From positions 1 to 16,497 of the forward strand of contig JAAZDH010000302.1 of NCBI GenBank assembly GCA_012512865.1: a DNA stretch of 16,497 nt, written 5' to 3'. Made by a program: the position numbers and the translations under genes. The stretch's first letter is position 1. Each line of letters begins with the position of its first letter. The notes under the pieces were generated by a model. It saw nothing but the letters and a program-made list of their open reading frames with translations, did not search any database and was not told where the DNA came from. The DNA comes from Clostridiaceae bacterium (lineage in GTDB: Bacteria > Bacillota > Clostridia > Acetivibrionales > DUMC01). Below are positions 7,324-14,143 of this stretch, one piece after another.

Positions 7324-9900
7324 TTACAAGATATCCACAACCTTGCCGTCATGCCCGAACAACAAGGTTACCGTTTCCCCAATCTTCACAGGGTCATCGC
7401 TGCCATAAATCTTGGAGAAATCCATGTCCTTGTCAAATTCGTAAGTAACGTTTTTCAGCTGGATAAATTGCGGTGACAAGACATTAGGCATTATTGCCGT
7501 AACAACCCCGCGCTCTCTCTTGTTTACAACAAGTATATACCTGTTGCCGTCCCATATATCCGTCACTTCATACACAACATCCCCGTAATTTATTTTCGAT
7601 GAATCAACGACTTCATTTTTTTTAAGAATTATATCACCTGCCGTGAACTCTATGGAACCAACACTTGTTGTAATGGTGTAGGCAGAACGATTTACCACGG
7701 GTTTGCTATGCAGCGGGTCGAAAATGACCCCGTAGTCATATCCCGTTTTGTCGCTGTTATATGCAAATATTATGGAAGAATTAGCAGTCAGGATGTTCTT
7801 CAGGTTATTGTAATCCTGCCTTGTCCCGTTGTAATAATAAACTGTTTTTTGGGGAAGTACCATGTTCACGTCAGTTCCCTGGATTATACCCGATATGCGG
7901 TTGTCAACAGCAGATTTTACAGTAACGTTTTCCAGCAGCTTCATTCTCCCGTCCACCAGGAGAATATAGTCCCCGTCGATTACAGCCCTGTACTTGTTTC
8001 CAAGCTCCAGTACGGGTTCATTGCTGACGTTATATAATATACCCGCATCGGTTAACACCTGGTTCTCCGACAGGTAATCAAACGTGCGGGAATTGCCGAG
8101 AATTATGCACTCGCTGTAAAAACCTTCAATGGATGCAAAATTCCTCTTTATACTTTCATCAACGGTATCCGGTAATTCCAGGGATACGGTTTTGCTGTCA
8201 ATTCTCGCAAATTTCACAAACCTGCCCTTCATGCCCGAAGGATCGGTGTTCGTCTTGTAAGTTACCCTGGAGCCATTCTCGAGGAACAGCCTGACATTAT
8301 ACGTCGCACTCTTTAAGGTTCCCGATGCAGGGATCAGGATGTCGTAATTCAGCAGGAAGGCATACTCGGAAGCCCCAATCTCATCCGGGTTCAGGATATC
8401 CACTATCTCCCCGTTAATCCCCAGCAATGCGGCAACGCTGTCTCCTACTGAAAAAGAGCCTTTTCCCCCGCTTATCTTGTTCTTGTTGAAGCTGCCGCTC
8501 AAATTATAAGGAACCTTGTCTATTTCAAGCCCGCTGGCCGCTATAATATTCGGGATGATGCCGGTTATCCTGCCATGCACTTTTGCTTCATTGACAAATA
8601 TATATTTATAATTTCCCCATATATCCGTTATCTCGTATAAAACATCCCCGTATTTTATTTCCTTGATTGAAATGGCTTCACCGCCTTTTATTACCGGGAT
8701 GCTTGCCGAATCAATGATTATAGAACCTATGGCTATGGACGAATCCGCGGACACAAGCCCTCTCATTACTTCGGGGCGGCTGTATATGGGGTCAAATACC
8801 GCGGCATATTCATACCCGTCCTTATCCTTATCATAAGCAAGCACGATTGAAGAGTTTTGTCGCAGCATACCTCTTACGGTCTCCAGGTTCTGCTTACTGC
8901 CGTTGTAATAATACGCGGTTTTCTCGGACAAGTATATTTCGCCCGCGCTTTTATCTTCCAGGTAATAGCTTACCTTGTTTTCTACCGCGGAAATAACAGT
9001 TATTCTTTTTACCTCGTTAAGTGGAGCTGATGCCCATACTATTTCATCATCCACTATGGTAAGATTATATTTTCTTCCCGGTTCCAATTCCCTGCCGGTA
9101 AACTTGAAAGCAACGGCATTAACATTGAAAATTCCCTTGTCGGTGATTACCTGGTTTTCTCCGATGCTTTTATGGGTGTTTTGATTGCCAAGGATAATGC
9201 TCCCGGGATTTGTGCATACCCCGTAATACTCCCCGAAAGTTCTTGCCTGCTGCCCCGTAAGGGATTCTTTCATTCTCGTATCTAAAAGCCTGTTAATCAG
9301 CTTTACGGCAACCCACCTGGGAACAGCGTCATTGCTGTCGAATTCCAAGCCTTGCACCAACCCTATGCTTTTTGCCTTCTCCATGTAATTGTAAGGCCAT
9401 GTGCCTGGCAATTCCTCGTTTCTATATCCCAGTGCCCTTACCAGCACCGTCAGGGTCTGGGCGTATGTAATATTCTGCCCCGGATTAAAATTCCCGTCAG
9501 GCATGCCGGCAATATAGCCTTGGCTTACCGCCGCATTAATATAACCGCTGGAATACCTGTCTGCGGGTATATCGGGGAAGCTTGTACTTCCTTTTAATAA
9601 CTCCGCCTTTTCTTCAAGCCCCGAAGCCCTGACCATTAAAATGGCAAACTGCTCCCTTGTTAACATATCATCCGGCCTGAACCGCCCTGTCCCGTCACCG
9701 CTCACTATGCCAAGGACCCAAAGGCGGCCGACATCCTCGTAATAGCCGTCATCCACGCCCACATCGGTAAATATGGAATCCGGTTCACCTGACATGTCCG
9801 GACCGGCATTGGTTCCAGTGTCCGCGTTGCCAGTACTAATGCTTGCAAAGGAAAACACCAGCACCAAAACCACAAGTATTATTATTCCAATTCTTTTCAT
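7324..9900 (-). CDS. SLH-domain secreted protein with a duplicated C-terminal module
   Basis: A cell-surface protein of 858 residues expected to bind secondary wall polymers through S-layer homology repeats; its further function is unknown. The ATG at 9900 was chosen because GGAGGT lies 10 bases upstream; a longer frame from a GTG at 9927 has no such site. Seen: a signal peptide (basic start, hydrophobic 4-18, likely cleavage near Ala26); three SLH repeats at about 44-95, 108-160 and 168-206, with a good TRE motif only in the first, ITYAQ in the second and a degenerate third; then two homologous modules at about 234-503 and 598-858. Both modules carry IILGN, ENQVxTDxGI, KTxYYYNG, NSSIxxAY, FDPxxSxP, YGDVxYExTDIW and a final VDIL. 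The SLH part is certain; I do not recognise the modules. It stands alone between a terminator and glpP. Confidence 0.92.
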   Translation of the reverse strand: MKRIGIIILVVLVLVFSFASISTGNADTGTNAGPDMSGEPDSIFTDVGVDDGYYEDVGRLWVLGIVSGDGTGRFRPDDMLTREQFAILMVRASGLEEKAELLKGSTSFPDIPADRYSSGYINAAVSQGYIAGMPDGNFNPGQNITYAQTLTVLVRALGYRNEELPGTWPYNYMEKAKSIGLVQGLEFDSNDAVPRWVAVKLINRLLDTRMKESLTGQQARTFGEYYGVCTNPGSIILGNQNTHKSIGENQVITDKGIFNVNAVAFKFTGRELEPGRKYNLTIVDDEIVWASAPLNEVKRITVISAVENKVSYYLEDKSAGEIYLSEKTAYYYNGSKQNLETVRGMLRQNSSIVLAYDKDKDGYEYAAVFDPIYSRPEVMRGLVSADSSIAIGSIIIDSASIPVIKGGEAISIKEIKYGDVLYEITDIWGNYKYIFVNEAKVHGRITGIIPNIIAASGLEIDKVPYNLSGSFNKNKISGGKGSFSVGDSVAALLGINGEIVDILNPDEIGASEYAFLLNYDILIPASGTLKSATYNVRLFLENGSRVTYKTNTDPSGMKGRFVKFARIDSKTVSLELPDTVDESIKRNFASIEGFYSECIILGNSRTFDYLSENQVLTDAGILYNVSNEPVLELGNKYRAVIDGDYILLVDGRMKLLENVTVKSAVDNRISGIIQGTDVNMVLPQKTVYYYNGTRQDYNNLKNILTANSSIIFAYNSDKTGYDYGVIFDPLHSKPVVNRSAYTITTSVGSIEFTAGDIILKKNEVVDSSKINYGDVVYEVTDIWDGNRYILVVNKRERGVVTAIMPNVLSPQFIQLKNVTYEFDKDMDFSKIYGSDDPVKIGETVTLLFGHDGKVVDIL

Positions 9901-10215
9901 TAATAAGCACACCTCCGTACTTTTCACTTGCTGTTGTTGCCCGTATTGTTCATATTGTACATATTGCTCATATTACACTTACACCTTGTATTGTATTTAT
10001 GCTTTTATTTGCACTTTTGCCCGTAGCTTGGCTTATATTGTGCATAACTTATACTACATCCGGCTTATACTATACCTCACTTATACACCTGGCTTACATA
10101 CCTAACTTGCACTGTACTAACCTGCCTTGTATCCAACATACATTATATCATGTAAACCATGCTATTCATATTGCTAAAATATTTCATAATTGTAATATAA
10201 AGAATTTCTACAATA
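9901..10215. other. Spacer between glpP and the SLH gene
   Basis: 315 bases without a supported gene. It contains the ribosome binding site of the SLH gene (GGAGGT on the - strand at 9911-9916), a short 9-bp tandem repeat (9942-9977) and otherwise a pyrimidine-biased, loosely repetitive + strand. Open frames on the + strand here are antisense continuations with Cys/Tyr/His-rich unnatural translations and no ribosome binding site. No terminator for glpP is evident. Confidence 0.5.
9942..9977. repeat. 9-bp tandem repeat, four copies
   Basis: Contiguous units CGTATTGTT, CATATTGTA, CATATTGCT and CATATTACA, sharing the core ATATT. They lie 42-77 bases upstream of the SLH protein start, in the likely promoter or leader region of that gene. 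The short period suggests slippage; a protein-binding role is possible but not shown. Confidence 0.6.
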
Positions 10216-10821
10216 TCATAGTTCCCAAAGCTCCCTCTTGCCCGTTGATACGCCCAGGGCCCCTGCCTTCAAGGCTCCAAGCATATCCCCCTTGTTATCT
10301 ATCAATCCCCCGGCAATAACCGGGAGGGAAACATCCTTGCAAAACCGGCTGATAATACCAGGCATGACTGCAGGCATAATTTCCACCATGTCAGGTTTTA
10401 CAACATGCACGGATTTTATAGCTGTTTCATAAGATTGACTGTCTACCAGGAAAAATCGCTGTATTACACACATGCCTATTTCCATGGCATACTTTACCTG
10501 GCTTGTCCTCGTAGTAATTATGCCGCTCGGTTTAATAACCCGGGCTATGTAATCCATTGCCTTGTTGTCTTTACCAATACCTTCCAACAGCTCCACGTGT
10601 ATAAATACATTTTTATTTTTCTGCTTGATTCTCTGCACATCTCTCTCTACACAGAAAATATCGGATTTCAGGAGAAAAATGGTCGTCACAGGCGCACTTA
10701 CGGCATACTCGATATCCTCTTCTTTTCTCACCGCGGCAATTACCGGGTTTTCTTCAATTTTTGCTATTATTTCCCTTAAGCCACTTGTTGGATTATCCTT
10801 CATTTCGTTGCCCACTATCAA
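10216..10821 (-). CDS. glpP: GlpP-type glycerol-3-phosphate-responsive antiterminator
   Basis: In Bacillus, GlpP with bound glycerol-3-phosphate attaches to leader mRNA of glpFK and glpD and prevents termination. Seen: about 201 residues, close to the family's usual 190; family-like blocks NPVIAAVR, IFLLKSDI, HVELLEGIGKD, IKPSGIITTR, VIQRFFLVDS, KPDMVEIMPAVMP, PVIAGGLI and the end TGKRELWEL, forming a predicted barrel-like phosphate-binding protein. I chose the TTG at 10821 because AGGTGAT, matching the 16S tail, lies just upstream. The ATG at 10803 or the GTG at 10815 are alternatives, and the frame stays open to 10899 without a ribosome binding site. No glycerol genes are adjacent, so it must act on distant operons. 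Family assignment is confident, the start less so. Confidence 0.87.
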   Translation of the reverse strand: MIVGNEMKDNPTSGLREIIAKIEENPVIAAVRKEEDIEYAVSAPVTTIFLLKSDIFCVERDVQRIKQKNKNVFIHVELLEGIGKDNKAMDYIARVIKPSGIITTRTSQVKYAMEIGMCVIQRFFLVDSQSYETAIKSVHVVKPDMVEIMPAVMPGIISRFCKDVSLPVIAGGLIDNKGDMLGALKAGALGVSTGKRELWEL

Positions 10822-10874
10822 AACATCACCTGTCTCAGCTGGTTTAAACCGGATATAACAGGCACCCCGGGCAC

Positions 10875-11032
10875 AATGCTTATAATGCCTGTATAACAAC
10901 GGTGCGTATATGCAATGCTTGGCAATGCTTGCACAGCATCAATGCATATCTAATGATGCATAACAATGCACCGCAATCATATATAATGATGCATAATAAT
11001 ATTTTACTATATTTGAATTATAATGCAAATGC
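10875..11032. repeat. Cluster of AATGC repeats including a perfect 10-bp tandem duplication
   Basis: AATGC occurs at 10875, 10884, 10914, 10924, 10941, 10965, 11022 and 11028, far more often than expected in 160 bases. GCAATGCTTG is tandemly duplicated at 10912 and 10922, and TAATGATGCATAA recurs at 10951 and 10984. The cluster covers the region upstream of glpP. It may be a set of protein-binding sites or decayed tandem repeats. Confidence 0.55.
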
Positions 11033-11224
11033 AACGTAACGGGTAAATTAGTTATAAAAACGGGATAAGCACATTATTTGACCCAAGTTCTATTTTAAAT
11101 CATATCGGCGCCATAAAAGGCATATATATACTGTAGTAGCGCTGTAGTCGTACATACATTGCAAGTGCATTCATGGCAAGTGCACGCACGCATTGCGAAA
11201 CCCGGCCGTATTATTAACAGGCAA

Positions 11225-11252
11225 GCAAATTAATATACTGAAAGCATAAAGT
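11225..11252 (+). promoter_or_regulatory. Candidate sigma-E-type promoter for spoIIID
   Basis: GCAAATT (11225-11231), a 13-base spacer and CATAAAGT (11245-11252). Against the B. subtilis sigma-E consensus KMATATT / CATACANT these match 6 of 7 and 7 of 8 positions. spoIIID is a sigma-E gene in Bacillus and Clostridium, so the match fits expectation. The leader to the start codon would be about 110 bases and contains a 6-bp hairpin. Short degenerate motifs in AT-rich DNA can match by chance. Confidence 0.4.
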
Positions 11253-11366
11253 CCGGTCATGTTGGATGAAACATGCTGCCATAGATGAAGCATTTATATG
11301 CATTATACATATACCGGGTTTGAAGTTGGTCCGTTACAGTATGACATGTTGGGGGGGAATCCATAG

Positions 11367-11639
11367 TTGAAGAAATATATCGAGGAGAGGGCAATTGAAC
11401 TGGCAAATTATATTATTGAAAAAAAAGCCACGGTAAGGGCAGCCGCAAAGAAGTTCGGCATAAGCAAAAGTACAGTTCATAAAGATGTCACCGAAAGGCT
11501 CCTGGTTATAAAGCCGGAACTTGCAAAGCATGTAAGGAAAGTCCTTGACGAAAACAAGGCAGAAAGGCATATCAGGGGAGGTCAAGCCACCAAGGCCAAG
11601 TATAATATGAAATCACCGGGATTAAGCCATTGGGCTTGA
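11367..11639 (+). CDS. spoIIID: Sporulation transcription factor SpoIIID
   Basis: A small DNA-binding regulator active in the mother cell, where it activates and represses sigma-E genes and helps set up sigma-K. Seen: 90 residues, the usual length; start MKKYIEERAIELANYIIE matching the family; a helix-turn-helix at about 22-45 (TVRAAAKKFGISKSTVHKD); and the conserved basic segment RHIRGGQATKAKY at 67-79, used for additional minor-groove contacts. The start codon is TTG, preceded by a run of seven G (11351-11357) that serves as ribosome binding site; the ATG-free N-terminus aligns only with this start. The mreB/mbl gene follows 170 bases later on the same strand, an arrangement conserved in spore formers. 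Confidence 0.96.
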   Translation: MKKYIEERAIELANYIIEKKATVRAAAKKFGISKSTVHKDVTERLLVIKPELAKHVRKVLDENKAERHIRGGQATKAKYNMKSPGLSHWA

Positions 11640-11640
11640 G

Positions 11641-11658
11641 TTTGAATAAATATTCAAA
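11641..11658. repeat. AT-rich inverted repeat after spoIIID
   Basis: TTTGAAT / ATTCAAA with an AAAT loop, directly after the spoIIID stop codon and followed by the T-rich TTATTGTTTTATATTTTT. The stem has only one G-C pair, so it would be a weak terminator at best, allowing read-through into the mbl gene. Confidence 0.35.
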
Positions 11659-11809
11659 TTATTGTTTTATATTTTTGAATCATGGAATCGCAGGCGTATC
11701 ACAGTTAAAAATTAGAAAAGCTGAAAATCACAAAATTATTGCATTCTTCTAATAATATGATAATATTAAATAGGTATTAATATTGTCATGTTTCTGGTAA
11801 TCAAAGGAG

Positions 11810-12847
11810 ATGTTGATATGGGCATTTGGACAAGATATCGGGATTGACCTTGGCACTGCTACTACTCTCGTTTATATAAAGGGAAAGGGAGTTGTATTGC
11901 GGGAACCTTCGGTAGTGGCAATTGATAAAAATACGAATAAAATCCTTGCAGTGGGCGAAGAAGCACGGATGATGATTGGGCGTACACCGGGGAACATAGT
12001 CGCAATAAGGCCACTAAGGGATGGTGTAATATCCGATTATGACGTGACCGAAAAAATGCTTAAGTATTTTCTAAACAAGGTTCTTGTCAACCGCGTATTT
12101 AACTTGATTAAACCAAGATTGATGGTATGCGTTCCCAGCGGGGTTACCGAGGTTGAAAGGAGAGCCGTAATAGATGCCGCCATCCAGGCGGGAGCAAGAA
12201 AAATTTATCTCATTGAAGAACCCATTGCAGCGGCAATAGGCGCCGGCATCGACATCTCAAAAGCTTGCGGCAGCATGGTAGTCGATGTGGGTGGAGGAAC
12301 AACTGATATTGCAGTAATATCCCTTGGAGGTATTGTTGTCAGCACGTCAATCAAGGTTGCAGGGGACAAGTTCGACGAAGCTATAGTAAGGTATATGCGG
12401 AAAAAGCATAATATAATGATAGGTGAACGTACGGCGGAAGAATTGAAAATCAACATTGGCACTGCCTACCCCAGGGTGCAGGAAGTTACCATGGATGTCA
12501 GGGGCCGGAACCTGATAACAGGATTGCCCAAAACCATAACAGTAACATCCTCGGAAATGATGGAAGCCCTGGAAGAACCAATTTCAGCCGTTGTCGAAAC
12601 TGTACACACGGTGCTTGAAAGAACTCCGCCTGAATTGGCGGCAGATATCGGGGACCGGGGCATTATAATGACCGGCGGAGGTTCCCTTATATACGGGTTG
12701 GACAAGCTGATACAGAAAGAGATCGGTATCAACGTGATAATCGCGGAAGATGCCGTATCTTGTGTCGTAATGGGTACAGGCAAAGCTATAGATAATATAG
12801 AGGAAATAGAATTCAGCTATGCTTCAGAGGCAAAGTTAAGACGCTAA
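11810..12847 (+). CDS. mbl: MreB/Mbl-family rod shape-determining actin homologue
   Basis: An actin-like ATPase that forms membrane-bound filaments guiding lateral wall synthesis. Seen: 345 residues, normal length; phosphate-1 motif DIGIDLGTATT near 9-19; VGRTPGN-type block (IGRTPGNIVAIRPLRDGV); VCVPSGVTEVERRAV; EEPIAAAIGAG; phosphate-2 VVDVGGGTTDIAVISLGG; LERTPPELAADI; and adenosine motif MTGGGSLI. The position directly after spoIIID is that of mbl in Bacillus, while several residues are closer to MreB, so the paralogue name is by context. The ATG at 11810 overlaps its own AAAGGAG; the well-spaced ATG is at 11818 but opens a nine-codon frame. Losing one T or gaining two in the run after it would give MGIGQDIGIDLG or MGIFGQDIGIDLG, both typical N-termini, so a small indel near the start is likely. 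Confidence 0.94.
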   Translation: MLIWAFGQDIGIDLGTATTLVYIKGKGVVLREPSVVAIDKNTNKILAVGEEARMMIGRTPGNIVAIRPLRDGVISDYDVTEKMLKYFLNKVLVNRVFNLIKPRLMVCVPSGVTEVERRAVIDAAIQAGARKIYLIEEPIAAAIGAGIDISKACGSMVVDVGGGTTDIAVISLGGIVVSTSIKVAGDKFDEAIVRYMRKKHNIMIGERTAEELKINIGTAYPRVQEVTMDVRGRNLITGLPKTITVTSSEMMEALEEPISAVVETVHTVLERTPPELAADIGDRGIIMTGGGSLIYGLDKLIQKEIGINVIIAEDAVSCVVMGTGKAIDNIEEIEFSYASEAKLRR

Positions 12848-12887
12848 CAGGGATGATCTCAAGCCAGGATGATCCCAAACCAAAGCA

Positions 12888-12916
12888 AAAGGGTATCCTT
12901 TAAAGGATTACCCTTT
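12888..12916. terminator. Hairpin terminator between convergent mbl and spoIIQ
   Basis: AAAGGGTA (12888-12895) pairs with TACCCTTT (12909-12916), continued by TCCTT / AAGGA with one bulged T. ATTAGTTTT follows on the + strand and the flanking A residues give a U-rich tail on the - strand. It lies 41 bases after the mbl stop codon and 74 bases from the spoIIQ stop codon, so it can end both converging transcripts. Confidence 0.75.
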
Positions 12917-12989
12917 ATTAGTTTTAATGGAACGTCACTTGCTTAATACACGGAAATATGCATAATATCAATACTCTACCAATAATCTA

Positions 12990-14045
12990 TTAATACTCCG
13001 GCAGGTACAGCTTGGGATCAACCAATTCATCATTTTTCAAAACTTCAAAATGCAAGTGCGGTTCCAAGGCGATTTCAAAAACTGCAGTATCTCCTACTGA
13101 GCCGATGCTGTCTCCCTGCTCCACTATCTGGTTGGGCAAGACCATATCAGGGGAAGCCAGGTTGGCGTACACGGTTTTAAACCCGTTTTCATGGTCAATA
13201 ACAATTGTATACCCAAGTCTCGGGTCGCTTCTAATTTCGTATACAACCCCGCCGGCTACGGCTTTCACCGCTGTCCCCCTTGATGCGGCGATATCAATTC
13301 CGCCATGTGTTCTCCAGTCTTCAAGGGTCTTGGAATATACAAGCTTGTCCATGGCATAATCATGAATTATGTTTCCATAAACAGGCATGATGAAATCGGG
13401 CTTGCTTGCTTCATCATCCAGGCTAACCCTGCTATTGTTTTCTTCGTCGTTTTCTACCAGGAATACGGCATCTTCATCCTCGTCATCGTCATAAGATATG
13501 CTGCTTCCCTCTTCTAATGTAAGCTTTTGTTCTTCACTTGCAATTCCTGGTCCTGCCCCGAATACATCACTTGTGTCAATGGCCGCACCTTCTTTCCCTG
13601 TATATGCATCCTCTCCTGTATTTGTGCTTTCACCGGGATTGATAGCCAGGCCTATGTCTTTCCCGTCAATTTTATCATTCCCGCCAGCCTTGTCTTCCCA
13701 ATCAATTTCATCCATCCAGTCAGCTTCATCCACCTCGTCAGCCCTGTCCTCTCCGCCTGTCTTGTCCTCCCCGCCAGCTTCGTTATTCACATTAACTGCT
13801 TCATCTTCGCCAATCTCTTCATCCACGTCATAATCCGGCAAATATTCCTCGAAATCATCCGGGATAAAATTTTCATCCGTATTCGTTATGAAGTTGAACA
13901 GGCCAAGGTTTGGCTTGGTAATCCATATTATCGTGATTCCGATAACTACCACGCCTAACAGCAGGATAACGTAAAAGCCCTTTTTGTTAAGGGAATCCCG
14001 TATTCTTTTCTTTGACTGTTTATTACCAGGAAATAAGTCTTTCAT
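12990..14045 (-). CDS. spoIIQ: SpoIIQ-like M23 peptidase-fold engulfment protein
   Basis: A forespore membrane protein whose outer domain binds SpoIIIAH of the mother cell to build the engulfment zipper and feeding-tube complex. The ATG at 14045 was chosen because GGAGGTGA precedes it; the frame stays open to 14111. Seen in 351 residues: basic cytoplasmic start, one membrane segment at about 23-42, an extracellular acidic linker at about 55-215 rich in Asp, Glu and Gly with GGEDK/GGEDR-like repeats, and a C-terminal LytM/M23 domain from about 218. All zinc ligands are present: His247 and Asp251 in HGGID, His332 with His330 in HLHFE. B. subtilis SpoIIQ lacks the first histidine, whereas C. difficile SpoIIQ keeps it. 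Context (after spoIID, own sigma-F-type promoter) supports SpoIIQ over a general M23 hydrolase. The linker is much longer than usual. Confidence 0.92.
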   Translation of the reverse strand: MKDLFPGNKQSKKRIRDSLNKKGFYVILLLGVVVIGITIIWITKPNLGLFNFITNTDENFIPDDFEEYLPDYDVDEEIGEDEAVNVNNEAGGEDKTGGEDRADEVDEADWMDEIDWEDKAGGNDKIDGKDIGLAINPGESTNTGEDAYTGKEGAAIDTSDVFGAGPGIASEEQKLTLEEGSSISYDDDEDEDAVFLVENDEENNSRVSLDDEASKPDFIMPVYGNIIHDYAMDKLVYSKTLEDWRTHGGIDIAASRGTAVKAVAGGVVYEIRSDPRLGYTIVIDHENGFKTVYANLASPDMVLPNQIVEQGDSIGSVGDTAVFEIALEPHLHFEVLKNDELVDPKLYLPEY

Positions 14046-14071
14046 ATGCTCAATTTTCACCTCCGTATAAT

Positions 14072-14099
14072 ATTGTTTCCGTAAATGGCAACAATATAC
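14072..14099 (-). promoter_or_regulatory. Sigma-F-type promoter for spoIIQ
   Basis: On the - strand GTATA (14095-14099), a 14-base spacer and GGAAACAAT (14072-14080). These match the B. subtilis sigma-F pattern GYWTA / GGNRANANT at every defined position. It lies just upstream of the spoIIQ ribosome binding site (14055-14064 region), giving a short leader. spoIIQ is a known sigma-F gene, so the match agrees with expectation and explains how spoIIQ can be expressed in the forespore although spoIID upstream is a mother-cell gene. Confidence 0.7.
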
Positions 14100-14143
14100 A
14101 TATTGAAACAAATATTTTACAGGGTTGAATACGGGAAACCAGG

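Larger units (their letters stand above)
10822..11366. other. Divergent repeat-rich spacer between glpP and spoIIID
   Basis: 545 bases with no supported gene. It holds a cluster of AATGC-containing repeats (10875-11032), a 13-bp direct repeat, a candidate sigma-E promoter (11225-11252) and a small hairpin CATGTT (11258-11263) / AACATG (11270-11275) in the presumed spoIIID leader. Both flanking genes start outward from here, so both promoters should lie inside; I could not identify one for glpP. Confidence 0.55.

Noticed and set aside
7221..7448. 75-codon + strand frame over the terminator and SLH 3' end
   Set aside because: Spans a strong bidirectional terminator and the 3' end of a convergent gene; no homology-like features.
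9773..10319. + strand frames of 110 and 158 codons across the SLH-glpP spacer
   Set aside because: Unnatural Cys/Tyr/His/Ile-rich translations, no ribosome binding site, overlap with two real genes on the other strand.
11122..11160. CATACATT as sigma-E -10 for spoIIID
   Set aside because: The only ATATA-type box is 24 bases upstream, too far for a -35 element.
13498..13958. Two overlapping + strand open frames rich in Ser/Pro/Ile
   Set aside because: They are complements of the acidic Asp/Glu codons of spoIIQ (GAT/GAA read as ATC/TTC); no start signal.
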